Origin: Eunapius fragilis | Taxonomy: Eukaryota > Porifera > Demospongiae > Spongillida > Spongillidae | DNA: 64,000 nt | Direction of reading: 5' to 3' | Assembly (NCBI GenBank): GCA_963681505.1 | Contig: OY811974.1 | Coordinates: 12,823,065 to 12,887,064, forward strand | Notes under the pieces: generated by a model | Seen by the model: only the letters and a program-made list of their open reading frames with translations | The model's database searches: none | Told to the model about the DNA's origin: nothing | Translations under genes and position numbers: made by a program | Shown: positions 10,049 to 21,068 of the stretch, one piece after another | Position numbering within the stretch: the stretch's first letter is position 1 | Layout of the letters: each line of letters starts with the position of its first letter

Positions 10049-13000
10049 CTATCGCTTTTCAGATAGCTGTTGTTCAATATCCATCAAGACCTTCATTGCC
10101 TTATTTTTCATTGTCTTGTCTAATTCTTCACTTCTCTTCTTAACCTTCTTCTTTAAGAATACTAGGAGATGCTGGTGTTTTATTCCTAGTTCAGTAAGAT
10201 GGCCATTCTTTTTACCTTTCATGCTTCTTATCTTGATGCGCAATTCATCAAGAGCTCCAACTTCGTCGGTGTGGCCTATTATATAGGCAATGTTATTTGC
10301 AGTTTTCGTTTTGTACTTACATGACTGTTGTGAATTGCATTGGTTTACTGCAATATCTGATTGTGCAGGCAGTATATCTTCTGATGGTGGAACTTCAAGT
10401 GAACCATCAACCACAGTTGGTAATGCCCTTAAAAAGCTTGTACTTGTGTCTGCCATTGTATCATTCTCTTCATGATTACATAGCAACTGCGGTTCATTGT
10501 TCTCATCCATCTGTTCTGCAGCAGCTAAGGCCTCCTGTTCTGAGTGGTTGTCACAGGGATTTTCTTTGTCAAGTGTTTGGACACAGACACCGCATTCATC
10601 GTACATCCGAATTGTTACAGCAGGTAAAGGTATGTCTATATGTAGCAGATCTCTGAATTCCTTTCTTTTTAAAGCATCCAGCTCTTCAATACTTGTGTTG
10701 CGAAAATGCTTCATGACAGGTCCTTGTGGACGTGTTTGATGCTCATCAGTGCCATCAAAAAACTCAAAAAATTCTCCTTTATCAGTCCACCAGATATCTT
10801 TTCCTGCTTTCAGGTAAGGTGATATTCGTGTCAGGTGTGCTTGCCAGCTATGTGAGTGTCTTTTAATAACCTCCTTGTTGATGATTGCGTTTGTTGGTTT
10901 TGGGAGCTGTTTTGAAGATTTAGAAATGTGATTATCTTGATCTTCTATTGTGTCACGTTTATTGAGGGCTTTGGCTTGCATCCGTAGCAATAAATTTTGA
11001 ATTACGTGCTGAGGATGGCGGTTGGAAGTTGTTGCAGTTATTCTGTCTGCATTGCAAAACATCCTCTCTTCATTTTCAGCGTTAACTGATTTGAGACATA
11101 CTATTTCATACTGCTGGGCTGCATGAGTTGTTAGGGCATGAAAATATGCACCAAACATTTTTTCATCTGTAAGATATTTGGGGTGGTGGAACAAGTCAAT
11201 GCACGCTGTTCCGTGCAACCAGGTTAAGTTATACAGACGGAGTATGCTTTTTGGAGACCTCTTCCATTCAGGGCTGTACATAATGTCAGTGATTTCTACA
11301 AGTGTTCTGAGGATATGCGTTACTGGTGTTTCAATACCATTTGCAATGAGATGCAAAACTAACAATATGGCTGTGAGGCGATAATCACATCCTCTTTTTT
11401 TTTCTTTTTGCAGTGTTTGGTTGATGATGGCTTCACAGTCTTTGGCAACTTCAGGACTTAGGTATGAACTGATTTCAGTTAGTAAGTTATGTATGTGCCC
11501 TTTGATGTCATGCAAAGGTTCACACTCAAGGATACAATATTTTTCTAAATGTAATTCCTTGAGACGTTGTTGAGGGTTTGTCATTAAAAGTGTAGGAACT
11601 CTAACAAAGCCACGTAGTATTCCCTGCAAGTCCGCTTCCAATTCCTTTTTGGTTATCTTATCGGGTATTTTTACTCCTCTGGTATGGAGTTCTTTCTGCA
11701 ATTCAGCCTTTTTAAGGCCACAAAGTGGCTTAAGTAGTGGCATTTTTCCATATACTCCTGCTAGAACTATGTCTTGTTGTTCTTGCAGTGAGCGCCAAGG
11801 CAGTGCTAGGGAATGTGCCAGATCACTGGTCATAGAACTTTGAACACCGCAACCACCACATCGAATGTTTCCTCCTTGTTGTGCACCACGTTCAAAGTTT
11901 CTTGCAGGTACATCTCCGGAAAAGAATCGCAGTGTGTCAAACACTGCAATTCCTTTTGCTGATGTTACTGGTGTATCCATTGTTTTTAAACAGGAAATTC
12001 TGTCATTTAGTAGTGCTGCTTGTTCTTCATGACTACAGCTGGAAACACCAATCATAAAGATTTCTGGTTTTTCAATTATTGCTTGAATATTATTTATATT
12101 TGGAAATCGAGCTGCTGCTTCTTCCTGTGTGTAGAATACTGCTGGGTCATATAGTACTTTTACTGTAATGAATATGTATCCATGACCAAATAAAGTGTCA
12201 TGGTCATGCCACATCGCTATATGTCGATTCCTCTGAAGTGTTTTAATTCTGTTCTTCATTTCTACTTCATTGTCTGATATTTGCTCCTGTAAACTATGGA
12301 GCCATTTCACACATTCATCTTTGGTTAGTAATTGTATTTCATCATCTGACTGCAAACGCATGTAACTGTCATGAATTCTGACCCATCGTTCTCTTATTTC
12401 AGTTAGGGGTACTTTCCTACTGTGAATGACCTCATTTTTTTCTATCACCTTGCCACCTGTTGCACGCATCACTGTCAAGGTTTTTGGAGCACATGTTTCG
12501 CCAATTGAGTAAGTTCCATTTGCAATGTCACTTGTCCACTTCTGTTTTACCTGTTCAACTGTGCTGCTTACAGGAACTGATATTTCATTACCAGGCATTT
12601 TAAGTAACTTTGCTCTACGAACTCTATTTTCCTGTAACCCATCGAGATTGTATGTGTTGATTCCATAACATTTAGCGTACTCTTTTATTACTTGACCCCC
12701 GTTCTTTCCAGGTACACCATATTTTCTAGCCAGTTCAGACCAATTGATCTTTTTTCCTGAATTCCAGTTAGTAAGTTCATTCATAACAGCTGCTGTGTCC
12801 CACGCTATGTTGTCTTGAGAAGGTGAGTGTAACTTTTTATGTTCACTAATACCTCTTTCTGCCTTTTGTTTAGGGCTTTCAAAGCTCTGAGATAGGTGGA
12901 TTCTGTTGTAGCTTCGTAATGACAATCCTTCCTCCAACACCATTTGAGCATCCCTATTGCCTTGTATTTTCTCCAAGTGCTGAACACACTCCTTTACAAT

Positions 13001-13675
13001 TTTCCGCTTGTTTTTCTTTTTCTGAACAGGTGTTAGCTTCTTTTCAATTCCTAAACCTGGGCAGTCATTCACAATGGCTTCCACAAATGGCTTGTGCTGG
13101 ATAGTCTCGTAGGTGTTCTGAAGCCCTGCAACAAGGCATTGTGTTGCACTAGCCTCACTTGAACCCTTCTGTTTTGCAGATTCTAGATACCCTCTGCACA
13201 AGTCTTCTGCCGTCTTCACAAGTGTCATCCTGTGAGAAGATGCTCCCGGAAATGTCACCTGGAGTTTATGGTAGGTACCAGCACACTCAGGACAGTTACT
13301 AAGACGGTGTTTAGACTGGGCTTGTTTTGTCATGGCAATCCATTTGGATATTGAGAAGTTTGTCATGTAGGCCTTACGATCTGTTTGTTTAGACCACTTT
13401 CTATTAAAACTTAGAATAACCGTTTTGCAGTGCTTGTTAAATTGGCTCAAGTGTTGTCCTTTTTTAACAGAATAGTATGGTGATGCAGCAAAATCAGGAA
13501 AAATGGACTGGAACCTGTTTGCTCTCTTCACCATGTCTATTTTTGACCTGCACACTTTCTTCCCTACTGTGTGTGTGGTTGCAGAAAGTTCTCTGATGGC
13601 AACCCGAGCAAAGCCGCAGTCAACAAACAACTTATTCATTGGACCGTGGGGCAACCTGTACGTGTACATGTACAT
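10049..13675 (-). CDS. Intact 1208-aa transposase-like protein
   Basis: A single uninterrupted minus-strand frame of 1208 codons. Landmarks in order: a CPEC motif (about 128-131), a basic segment at 218-226, a possible helix-turn-helix around WSELARKYGVPGKNGG (312-327), WHDHDTLFGHGY (489-500), a block FDTLRFFSGDVPARNFERGAQQGG with CGGC (579-609), a SAP-like helical stretch at 650-685, CEPLHDIKGHIHNLL (718-732), and near 890 a block SVNAENEERMF with TSNRHPQHVIQN. I know these blocks from multicopy, uncharacterised proteins of cnidarian and sponge genomes. The spaced acidic residues and the ExLHD..GH motif suggest an RNase H-fold DDE transposase (inference). It lies within the 7207/14409 inverted-repeat pair, so it probably mobilises that unit. 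I cannot give a superfamily name. Confidence 0.75.
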   Translation of the reverse strand: MYMYTYRLPHGPMNKLFVDCGFARVAIRELSATTHTVGKKVCRSKIDMVKRANRFQSIFPDFAASPYYSVKKGQHLSQFNKHCKTVILSFNRKWSKQTDRKAYMTNFSISKWIAMTKQAQSKHRLSNCPECAGTYHKLQVTFPGASSHRMTLVKTAEDLCRGYLESAKQKGSSEASATQCLVAGLQNTYETIQHKPFVEAIVNDCPGLGIEKKLTPVQKKKNKRKIVKECVQHLEKIQGNRDAQMVLEEGLSLRSYNRIHLSQSFESPKQKAERGISEHKKLHSPSQDNIAWDTAAVMNELTNWNSGKKINWSELARKYGVPGKNGGQVIKEYAKCYGINTYNLDGLQENRVRRAKLLKMPGNEISVPVSSTVEQVKQKWTSDIANGTYSIGETCAPKTLTVMRATGGKVIEKNEVIHSRKVPLTEIRERWVRIHDSYMRLQSDDEIQLLTKDECVKWLHSLQEQISDNEVEMKNRIKTLQRNRHIAMWHDHDTLFGHGYIFITVKVLYDPAVFYTQEEAAARFPNINNIQAIIEKPEIFMIGVSSCSHEEQAALLNDRISCLKTMDTPVTSAKGIAVFDTLRFFSGDVPARNFERGAQQGGNIRCGGCGVQSSMTSDLAHSLALPWRSLQEQQDIVLAGVYGKMPLLKPLCGLKKAELQKELHTRGVKIPDKITKKELEADLQGILRGFVRVPTLLMTNPQQRLKELHLEKYCILECEPLHDIKGHIHNLLTEISSYLSPEVAKDCEAIINQTLQKEKKRGCDYRLTAILLVLHLIANGIETPVTHILRTLVEITDIMYSPEWKRSPKSILRLYNLTWLHGTACIDLFHHPKYLTDEKMFGAYFHALTTHAAQQYEIVCLKSVNAENEERMFCNADRITATTSNRHPQHVIQNLLLRMQAKALNKRDTIEDQDNHISKSSKQLPKPTNAIINKEVIKRHSHSWQAHLTRISPYLKAGKDIWWTDKGEFFEFFDGTDEHQTRPQGPVMKHFRNTSIEELDALKRKEFRDLLHIDIPLPAVTIRMYDECGVCVQTLDKENPCDNHSEQEALAAAEQMDENNEPQLLCNHEENDTMADTSTSFLRALPTVVDGSLEVPPSEDILPAQSDIAVNQCNSQQSCKYKTKTANNIAYIIGHTDEVGALDELRIKIRSMKGKKNGHLTELGIKHQHLLVFLKKKVKKRSEELDKTMKNKAMKVLMDIEQQLSEKR

Positions 13676-14368
13676 ATGAATATGCTTATTGTGGGCAATT
13701 ATGCATGTAGCACAATGTACCTTGTCAGTTGTAACGTTCGCTGGATGCTGAATAGACGGAGGGCAAATTCAAAAAGCTCAGAAATAATTCGATCGTACTT
13801 TCAAAACTCTTTTCGCATTCATACACCCACCACAGCAGCGGGAAAATCCCGCCGTACGCGCGCTCTTGTGTTCCCATATCAACGTACGGCGCGCGCTGAA
13901 ATGAATTTAATAAAGTTTATAGAAAACGCGGTGATGAAGCGGAACCTTTTCAGCGAATATTATAAATCGGTACCATCTAACAGTCACTTACACACAATTT
14001 GGCCGTTAGACGTAGTAGCTAACAGCTTTCCTATGCTAAATAATCGCAACAAAGCGGACAAAATGGCGGCGATGAATTGGCTTTTGTTTCATTATCTTCC
14101 GATCACAGATGAATTTTCAATACGTCTAGCAGAAAATGTACTCTAGTTGTAATGATCTTCAAACTGGTATAACCACGAATCATAAATACCTTGGCATCAT
14201 CACCGCGTTTTTTATTAAAGTTTTAATTAAGTTGAATCACCCTGAGAAGTATCACGTGACGTAATTGCGTCATAGTATATATCAAAATGTAGGTCTCAAT
14301 CAGGGCTATCCAAGGATATAAAAGCTATATTTACTGTTCATCAAATTAAAAAGTTTCACTCAATAATG
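13676..14368. other. 5' region of the transposase-like gene
   Basis: About 700 bp upstream of the 1208-aa frame. It holds a GC-rich stretch near 13840-13890 with GCGCGC motifs and ATCACGTGACG near 14250. A plus-strand open frame crosses it, but its first 100 bases overlap the minus gene and it has no recognisable domain, so I treat it as chance. Probably promoter and 5' UTR. Confidence 0.4.
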
Positions 14369-14587
14369 TCAATGTACAGGATACCCAGGCCTTAACTGCC
14401 CTGAGATGGGATGCGGAATGTTTAGCAGCAAGTACAACTGAGCAAAGATCTTCGAAGGAAAAGAAAAAAAAAAACTTCCATTGGTTTGCCCTGCCTTATC
14501 ATTCATCTCCTCGAAAAGGTCTTCAAGATCAGACGTGTCATCAGCTTCGTTGTCGATGTCAGAATCACGCGTTGCCGTCTCGTACAT
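14369..14587 (-). CDS. Acidic N-terminal-type ORF, 72 aa
   Basis: MYETATRDSDIDNEADDTSD followed by LEDLFEEMNDK is strongly acidic and unlike neighbouring non-coding frames. A T-rich tract ending CGAAG near 14452 could be a splice acceptor before a hydrophobic segment (IFAQLYLLLNIPHPIS). The frame then runs into the 14381-14409 inverted repeat. It may be the displaced 5' part of the minus-strand gene at 6340-7148, separated by unit A. That link is speculative. Confidence 0.25.
   Translation of the reverse strand: MYETATRDSDIDNEADDTSDLEDLFEEMNDKAGQTNGSFFFSFPSKIFAQLYLLLNIPHPISGQLRPGYPVH
14381..14409. repeat. Right inverted repeat of unit A
   Basis: Reverse complement of 7207-7235 with a single mismatch. 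Together they enclose 7.2 kb containing the 1208-aa gene and the compound minisatellite. Confidence 0.55.
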
Positions 14588-15986
14588 CTCTCAGAATCGG
14601 AAGTTCAACCTCTTCATTTGCATTCGGTGTACTGGTAGATGTGTGAATTGTAAGGCTTCAAACGAATAATTTGTGAGGATGCCCAGCGATGTGCTGTCTG
14701 TACTTTGAGGGGTAGGGAAACGTCTGATTGCATGGTGGAAGCTATTTGGCAAAGATCAAACACAATGCACAACTTGTCATACTATTTAAATACCCCCAAA
14801 CATATACTTACCGGTGCGCTTTGACATAACCGTACATATGTTTATGCCGAGGAGAATTAATTGGAATAATACACGTGCTCATTGAAATGGCTTCACTCAG
14901 TTCACTGACCAGTGCTATTACTCCCACAGCAAAAAAAGTGCGCAAATCACATTTGATTTTGGTTTGATTTTACAATGGTATCTATTGATTTCACGTGTGA
15001 TTTTTCAACCTTACAAATCATACGCTGATTTCTGATATAATTACAAATCACGTTGTGATATGTCAATGATCCTAAATCCTTTGACAAATCTGAGAATGAT
15101 ATTCGGGTGATTTTCCAAATGGTTCTATGTATCATTAATCAGAAAATCACATTTTGATCTTTGCGTGATTTTACAGTGGTAATGTTAGTTTCACATATGA
15201 TTTTTTCAACATGCATGAGAAATCATTTGATGATTTTTGTTATGATTTAAAATCGCATTAGTGTCTATTTGCATCCGTGTGTACACCTGTACACATATTG
15301 GGTAATATGTGTACAGGGGAGCACAAATTACTTACCCTACCTTATCTTTGTAAGTAATCACATTTGTCATTCAAAAATTAATATCTGAGTACACAACAGA
15401 TTATTAATTGATGGTCACTATTAATTCAAATTATTTGATTGTTATCTAACAAATAAACCACATTACACAGCCAAATTGTTACAAACTGCTCCAGATATGA
15501 TACGTGCAACATTCTGAGACAAGAATGTCGACCATATTTGGATCATGGTATGATAGCAAACCACAATCTGGCCCAGATTATTTTGACAGCCACTATCAGA
15601 ATGACGCTACATTCTGGTACATAAAGGCAACAATATGTACCAGACTTTTTGACATAAGATCTTCAGATTTAATACATATATGGGACCAGTACTGAGAAAT
15701 TTTAGATTAGCGTTTTATGTAACTCTTAGAGAGAAGAGATAGATATGAAATGTCAACGTATAGATCTATCTAACTGTCCTAAACTCAGACTTGTGTAGTT
15801 AAGCTTGTACTGTTTTATACCGCCATCGTCAGTGCCATCTTGAATTGGCACATAATTCGGGGAGTTATGCGTGACGAATTCTGCGGGAGGGCATCCTCTT
15901 CTTCCATCGCTGACTGCAGCTGGAACACTAATGGTATGCCATCCTGGTGATGCATCTTTAACCAAACATCCAATCTTTTTCTTTGC

Positions 15987-16190
15987 TACACAACCAATTC
16001 TTATCCCGCCCGTAACGTGAGCGGTACCCAACTTTGGCGTAACGTTAGCGTATACGGGACCGTAATAGCCCTGTTAAATGAATAACATATCATTATTCAT
16101 TTACTTGCACTGTTACGGGCCCGTATACGCTAACGTCACGCCAAAGTTGGGTACCGCTCACGTCACGGCGTTTCAAGAATTGGTTGTGTA
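15987..16190. mobile_element. Fold-back element, about 204 bp
   Basis: Two inverted arms of roughly 78 bp share TACACAACCAATTCTT, GTGAGCGGTACCCAACTTTG and GTTAGCGTATACGGG, with a loop of about 45 bp in the middle. Arm identity is high but imperfect. It interrupts a minus-strand open frame (15753-16031) whose remaining part I do not recognise. Typical of a MITE or Foldback insertion. Confidence 0.8.
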
Positions 16191-16839
16191 TTTGGCACAC
16201 TTCTGCGCTGCATATATATAGGAACGAGTCGATCCATAACTGATTACCTGCCAAATAGATTATTTCGTAAAACCGCTTCCGGCGGAATTAATTTCGAGCG
16301 TTTTTGAAACGTGACGCTATTTACTTATTAAGTTTAGATGGCGCCATTGAAGGCAATGAGATTCAGCAAACGTAGTAAGGCTTTTAAGCTGCATATACTT
16401 GTAGGTTATCTTGCGAGCTTCAAGAATATACCACCGTAATATGTTCAGTATGTTCTGTAATCGGGAACTCATGTAAGTATTTATTCTAATTAGTGCTCGT
16501 CTGGTAATTTTACCGCCTACCCTTGTTTCACTCGCCGTACTGTTTGGATGCTATTTGAAGTTAAATAGGGCGTACGGATTGTTGTGACTGCGACCGCGGC
16601 TGCTTAGCGATTCGTCAATCCTGTGTCAATGTGCGAAACACTGAGCGTGTTGTCATTGTGTATAAGCTTCCTTATATTTAGGTCTCCAGGGTGAGCGTGC
16701 TTTCACCTCCCCAGGTGAGCATGCTTACTTTCACCTACCCACGTCCTGTGTGTAATTTCATTCCTTCCAGGTATACATTGGTTACTGCAACGTCACCATA
16801 TACATGTAAGTGCATACAGCCATCTTCACATACTGTCTC

Positions 16840-17068
16840 CTGAGGTCCCTGTGCCCTACATTATCCCCTGGTCAGTGAGCTTACTGTCTCCTCCCCAGGT
16901 CCCTGTGCGTCCTACATTATCCCCTGGTCAGTGAGCTTACTGTCTCCTCCCCAGGTCCCTGTGCATCCCACAGTATCCCCTGGTCAGTGAGCTTTCTGTC
17001 TCCTCCACAGGTCTCTGTGCGTCCTACCGTATCCCCTGGTCCACTAGTGAGCTTACTGTCTCCTCCAT
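16840..17068. repeat. About 60-bp tandem repeat, four copies
   Basis: Units contain CTGTCTCCTCCCCAGGTCCC and ATCCCCTGGTCAGTGAGC with minor changes. The remaining 16191-16840 is unique; a short frame starting at an ATG near 16338 is not convincing as a gene. Confidence 0.85.
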
Positions 17069-17163
17069 ACCTAAGCGATGGGCAAAAGGAAGTACTTCTT
17101 GCGCTTTATAAGGCAAGCATTTGCATCTGCATGTTATATGTGCATGCATTGTTTTTGGTTTAG

Positions 17164-17726
17164 GTGTTCCAAATTGCTTATTGCGATTTCTTCAAACCAC
17201 TGTTGTTGGATGCGTGGAAAGGGGTATGTCAAGATTTTGTGAGCGCAGTGAAACAACACATGCCATCTTTGCTGGAAAAGAAGAAGACACACCTAATCCT
17301 TCATCTTGTTGATAGCATGGTGACATTTGAGCCATGCTTAACTTTCTCAGCAGAAAGGTATATGTTTTGATTTGGTTATAGTTATATGATCATCTTTTCC
17401 TTCAAGGTTTGAATCCTTCAACTCCTCTGTAAGGACATACAATGTATTTGGGAACAGACTTGCCCCTAGCCGTGATATAGCGAAACGGTTCTGTATTTTG
17501 CAACACTTACGTTATGTTTGTCATGGTGGCAATGCAAGTGAAAGGTATGTTATCTGTGCTACTTTTGTAATGTTTCAAACATCTGATTATCATATGTACA
17601 TATGTAGGTGTGGTGGTGCTCTAAAAGAACTGTACTTTGTTCCATTGGTGCAACACATGGTACGAGGCATCTCCATGCAAGAGCTGCTTGGACACAAGGC
17701 CATTTTTCAGCCAGGAGTAGCAAGAA

Positions 17727-17787
<61 letters not shown>

Positions 17788-17990
17788 TGTGTGTGTGGTG
17801 TGTGTTGTGTGTGTTATCTGTGCTACTTTTGTAATGTTTCAAACATCTGATTATCATATGTACATATGTAGGTGTGGTGGTGCTCTAAAAGAACTGTACT
17901 TTGTTCCATTGGTGCAACACATGGTACGAGGCATCTCCATGCAAGAGCTGCTTGGACACAAGGCCATTTTTCAGCCAGGAGTAGCAAGAA

Positions 17991-18038
<48 letters not shown>

Positions 18039-18200
18039 TGTGTTGTGTGTGTGTTTGAGTGCCAGTTTGTGTGTGTGCTGCATGTATGCACATGTTTCAT
18101 GGCTGTGTGTGTTTGTTCCTCAGGCATTGCGGACATTCCCTAATATGTTCTGTGTCTGCACTAACACTTATTTCCACGGGAAAGCACACCACCACTCTTG
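17164..18200 (+). pseudogene. Transposase-family exons with one duplicated exon
   Basis: Exons 17164-17357, 17407-17544 and 17608-17728 join in frame (AG|G phase twice) with GT/AG introns of 49 and 63 bp. The product contains KKTHLILHLVDSMVTFEPCL, ERFESFNSSVRTYNVFGNRL, APSRDIAKRF and CGGALKELYF. The ERFESFN...NR.APSRDIA pattern is one I know from uncharacterised transposon proteins of sponges, cnidarians and basidiomycetes. The third exon, with its upstream intron, occurs again exactly at 17872-17992. Being 121 nt long, the two copies cannot both be used without shifting the frame. A further exon starts at 18124 and meets a stop near 18200; a neighbouring frame continues the likely homology, implying a frameshift. 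Confidence 0.6.
17549..17993. repeat. Exact 264-bp tandem exon duplication
   Basis: About 180 bp (17549-17730) covering intron end and exon reappears unchanged at 17813-17994, offset 264 bp. Both copies are followed by a (GT)n tract starting at the splice donor, which is the likely recombination or slippage substrate. No base difference was seen between copies. Confidence 0.95.
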
Positions 18201-18299
18201 ACTACTGTTCTGGACACCATTGCACTTACAGATGAAGTGGTGTAGCACCAAGCAATTGTGAGTACAGTTCTACAGCGTTACACAAGTGCTAGATAAGAT

Positions 18300-18965
18300 G
18301 AGAATGTCCTTTGTATAGATGAAGTATGGAATCTTGCTGGCAACATGTAAACTTCGCGATGGCAGGACATCACGTACCATTTCAACACTGCAACTTATAT
18401 CTGCAGGAAAGCATGCCATCGCCCTTGGTCACTTACTACAGTGTGGCAAGTGGTATGATATTGTCCTGGGCATGTTTGCGCAGTGCTGGAGCATTGGTCA
18501 GTTGTGTCCCGGAATACTGTTCTGGTCGGTTCTGGAGACCATGTTGAACTTGTCATTTCACAGTGCAATGTAAGTGCCATTTTTACATAAATGCTATGAT
18601 GTGGAGTATGTTCTTTCTTTAGATGTAGATGAAGTATGGGATCTTGCTGGCAATGTTTAGACTTCAGGATGGCAGTGTGCATTGCCTGGTGCAAGGCTTT
18701 CATGAGCTCACGTTACCTGATGGACAGCCTCTGGTGAATACGTATGACTGCCCACTCCTGGACCTATCTACCACTATCTTCTGCACTGCTGGCAACAATA
18801 TACAATGACCTGTTCATCAGTGCAGTGCTACTTACCTATTCAAGGAGACTGGGGCATCAATCAGGAATGTTGAGCGTGAAATTGTTCAGGAGGACACGCT
18901 TATTTTTAAGCATGACTGGAACAACACTATGTATTGCTATATTATGTCTATTGTACAATTTAATA
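18300..18965 (+). pseudogene. C-terminal part of the unit B transposase family
   Basis: Two related blocks with GATGAAGTATGG.ATCTTGCTGG occur at 18318 and 18632, again suggesting a duplication. From about 18650 the frame reads MFRLQDGSVHCLVQGF and GQPLVNTYDCPLLDLS; after a frame change it reads CSATYLFKETGASIRNVERE and HDWNNTMYCY. These align block by block with the minus-strand fragment at 3941-4255. At least two frame changes and several stops show decay. Confidence 0.5.
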
Positions 18966-19299
18966 ATAGATTTCCAATAATGGCGATGATAATAAGAATA
19001 TGAATACAATTGTCAGCTGCAGCTATCAACAAGTCCTTATATGGGAAACCGCATTTCTGGTACAGCATGTTATCAGTCTGTTCAAAATACGCCATCATAT
19101 TGATTAGCGTATGGTGTACCAAAGTCTCACCAGAGGACTGCTCCACATAGTATGGACCGGACTGTGTCAACATTTTGAGCCATATACGGTGACATATACC
19201 TAATGCTATGTATACAGGTTTGGCCCAGGAAACGCAATTTGGCTGTGTTGAAAAACAAAGAAAACTTTGCGCATGTGACTGAGGTGTGCGTGTACGCAG

Positions 19300-19918
19300 A
19301 GCAAGAGGATGTGTTGACAGTGGAGGCACAAGCACTGAAGGCTCGAATAGTGGAGGTGCAAATGGTGGTGGCGCGAGTAGTGGAGGTGCAAATAGTGGAG
19401 GTGCGAATAGTGGAGGCGCGAGTAGAGGAGGCACGAGCACTGAAGGCTCGAATAGTGGAGGCACAAATGGAGGAGGCGCGAATAGTGGAGGCGCGAGCAG
19501 AGGAGGCACGATCGAGCTGACGGCTCGAATAGCGGAGGCACAAATAGTGGAGGCACAAATGGCGGAGGCGCGAATAGTGGAGGCACGAGCACTGAAGGCT
19601 CGAATAGTGGAGGCACAAATAGTGGAGGCGCAAGCACTGAAGGTGCAAATAGTGAAAGAGTGAGTAGTGGAGGCATGGTAGGGAAGTGCAAGTAGAGGTA
19701 GAGGAAGTACGAGTAGAGGTAGAGGAAGTGCAAGTAGAGCTAGACACGAAGTGCAAGTAGAGCTTGAGGAAGTGAAAGTAGAGCTAGAGAAAGTGCAAGT
19801 AGAGGTAGAGGAAGTGCAAGTAGGGGTAGAGGAAGTCCAAGTAGGGGTAGAGGAAGTTCAAGTAGAGGTAGAGGGAGTGCAAGTGGAGGTAGAGGAAGTG
19901 CAAGTAGGAGTGAAGGAG
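19300..19918. repeat. Purine-rich GGAGG minisatellite
   Basis: Units such as AATAGTGGAGGCGCGAGTAG and, further right, AGTAGAGGTAGAGGAAGTGC repeat irregularly (15-27 bp). Plus-strand frames give Gly/Ser/Ala-rich peptides and minus frames Pro-rich ones, as expected from the repeat. No independent coding evidence. Confidence 0.85.
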
Positions 19919-20056
19919 TAAAACCTAAAGCAGCAGTCTGCCCTGAGATGATGGAGTGATACTAACATGAACATTTAGCATTGTTGCTGTTTGTTGATAC
20001 ACAAGTGATTGAATTTGCGAGATTCTTTTGCATTGAACATCATTTTCCTACATAGA

Positions 20057-20233
20057 CTAATTTGTGTACACCTGTACACATTTTACTGCAAAACTTTCCT
20101 GATACAACCACATGAATAATTTCATATTATATAGTTACTACATCATGCCCTCTATCACTTTCAATACTCATTTGAAAACAGTATACTACTATAGTGAAGC
20201 AATGTAATATGTGTACAGGCGTACACAAATTAG
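20057..20233. mobile_element. 177-bp MITE
   Basis: Ends are inverted: CTAATTTGTGTACACCTGTA at 20057 and its near-complement ending AAATTAG at 20233, about 26 bp each, with an AT-rich interior. Related GTGTACA.CTGTACAC palindromes occur at 15275-15325 and 20548-20575, so the family is repeated locally. 19919-21068 otherwise shows only AT-rich non-coding sequence. Confidence 0.65.
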
Positions 20234-21068
20234 AGCATATGACTGTAAAAGTGATTACCAAAAAGGAACAGCATTTGTTTGATGTACATACAAAACAAAC
20301 TATGTGGATAAAATTTGACTTATTGAGAATGTTCCCATCATGTTTGTTTTAATCTCTAACTTTTGCAGTGTTCTGCAGTGCTATAGATAACAGAATTAAG
20401 AGTTGTTATTGCAATTAGCCAAAATTAGCATATTCATGACACACTTAACCACAAGTTAACACCACCATAGGGGGTATAGATTTTCCCAAGTTGTGTAAAA
20501 TGCTCACTGCTGGTATGAGATATAATGCAGCAAAATGAAAGGAGTAATTTGTGTACCACTGTACACATTGTAGGATGCAAATAGACATTAGGATATGTTT
20601 TAGATTCTAATTCTTTTGACAAATGTTGCAATTGATTTTAGTTTCTATACTGTGATTATAAAATCCACTCAATGTTTCCTTGCATTGGAACGAATTAACA
20701 TTTGGTTTGCAAAGCAAAAATTACAGACAAAAATGCACACTGTTGTAAAGTTAGCGTGGCAGTTCAGCCACTATGTTAGTTGTGCCTTTGTCACTAGGAA
20801 TAAGTATGCAGCAATTCATAAAGCGTCGAGAGCTTATAATAGTTGAGTTGGTAAAATGATTTGTTTACTATATAAAGACCAGAATGATGATCCTTTTCAA
20901 GTGTTTTGAAAGTTATCCAGGTACATATGCCCAAGTTTTAAAGACACATATGTGGTGGCAAATCTTGTTTGGCACTGTCTTTATGCTTGATTATTATTCT
21001 GAAAAAGAATCTGATGATCCCAAAATGTGGATGTATCTCATCTGTACCACTTAATACAAGCATTGATT

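Noticed and set aside
13571-14146. 191-codon plus-strand frame upstream of the transposase-like gene
   Set aside because: Overlaps the antisense coding start, has no domain or splice support, and the GC-rich centre looks like a promoter.
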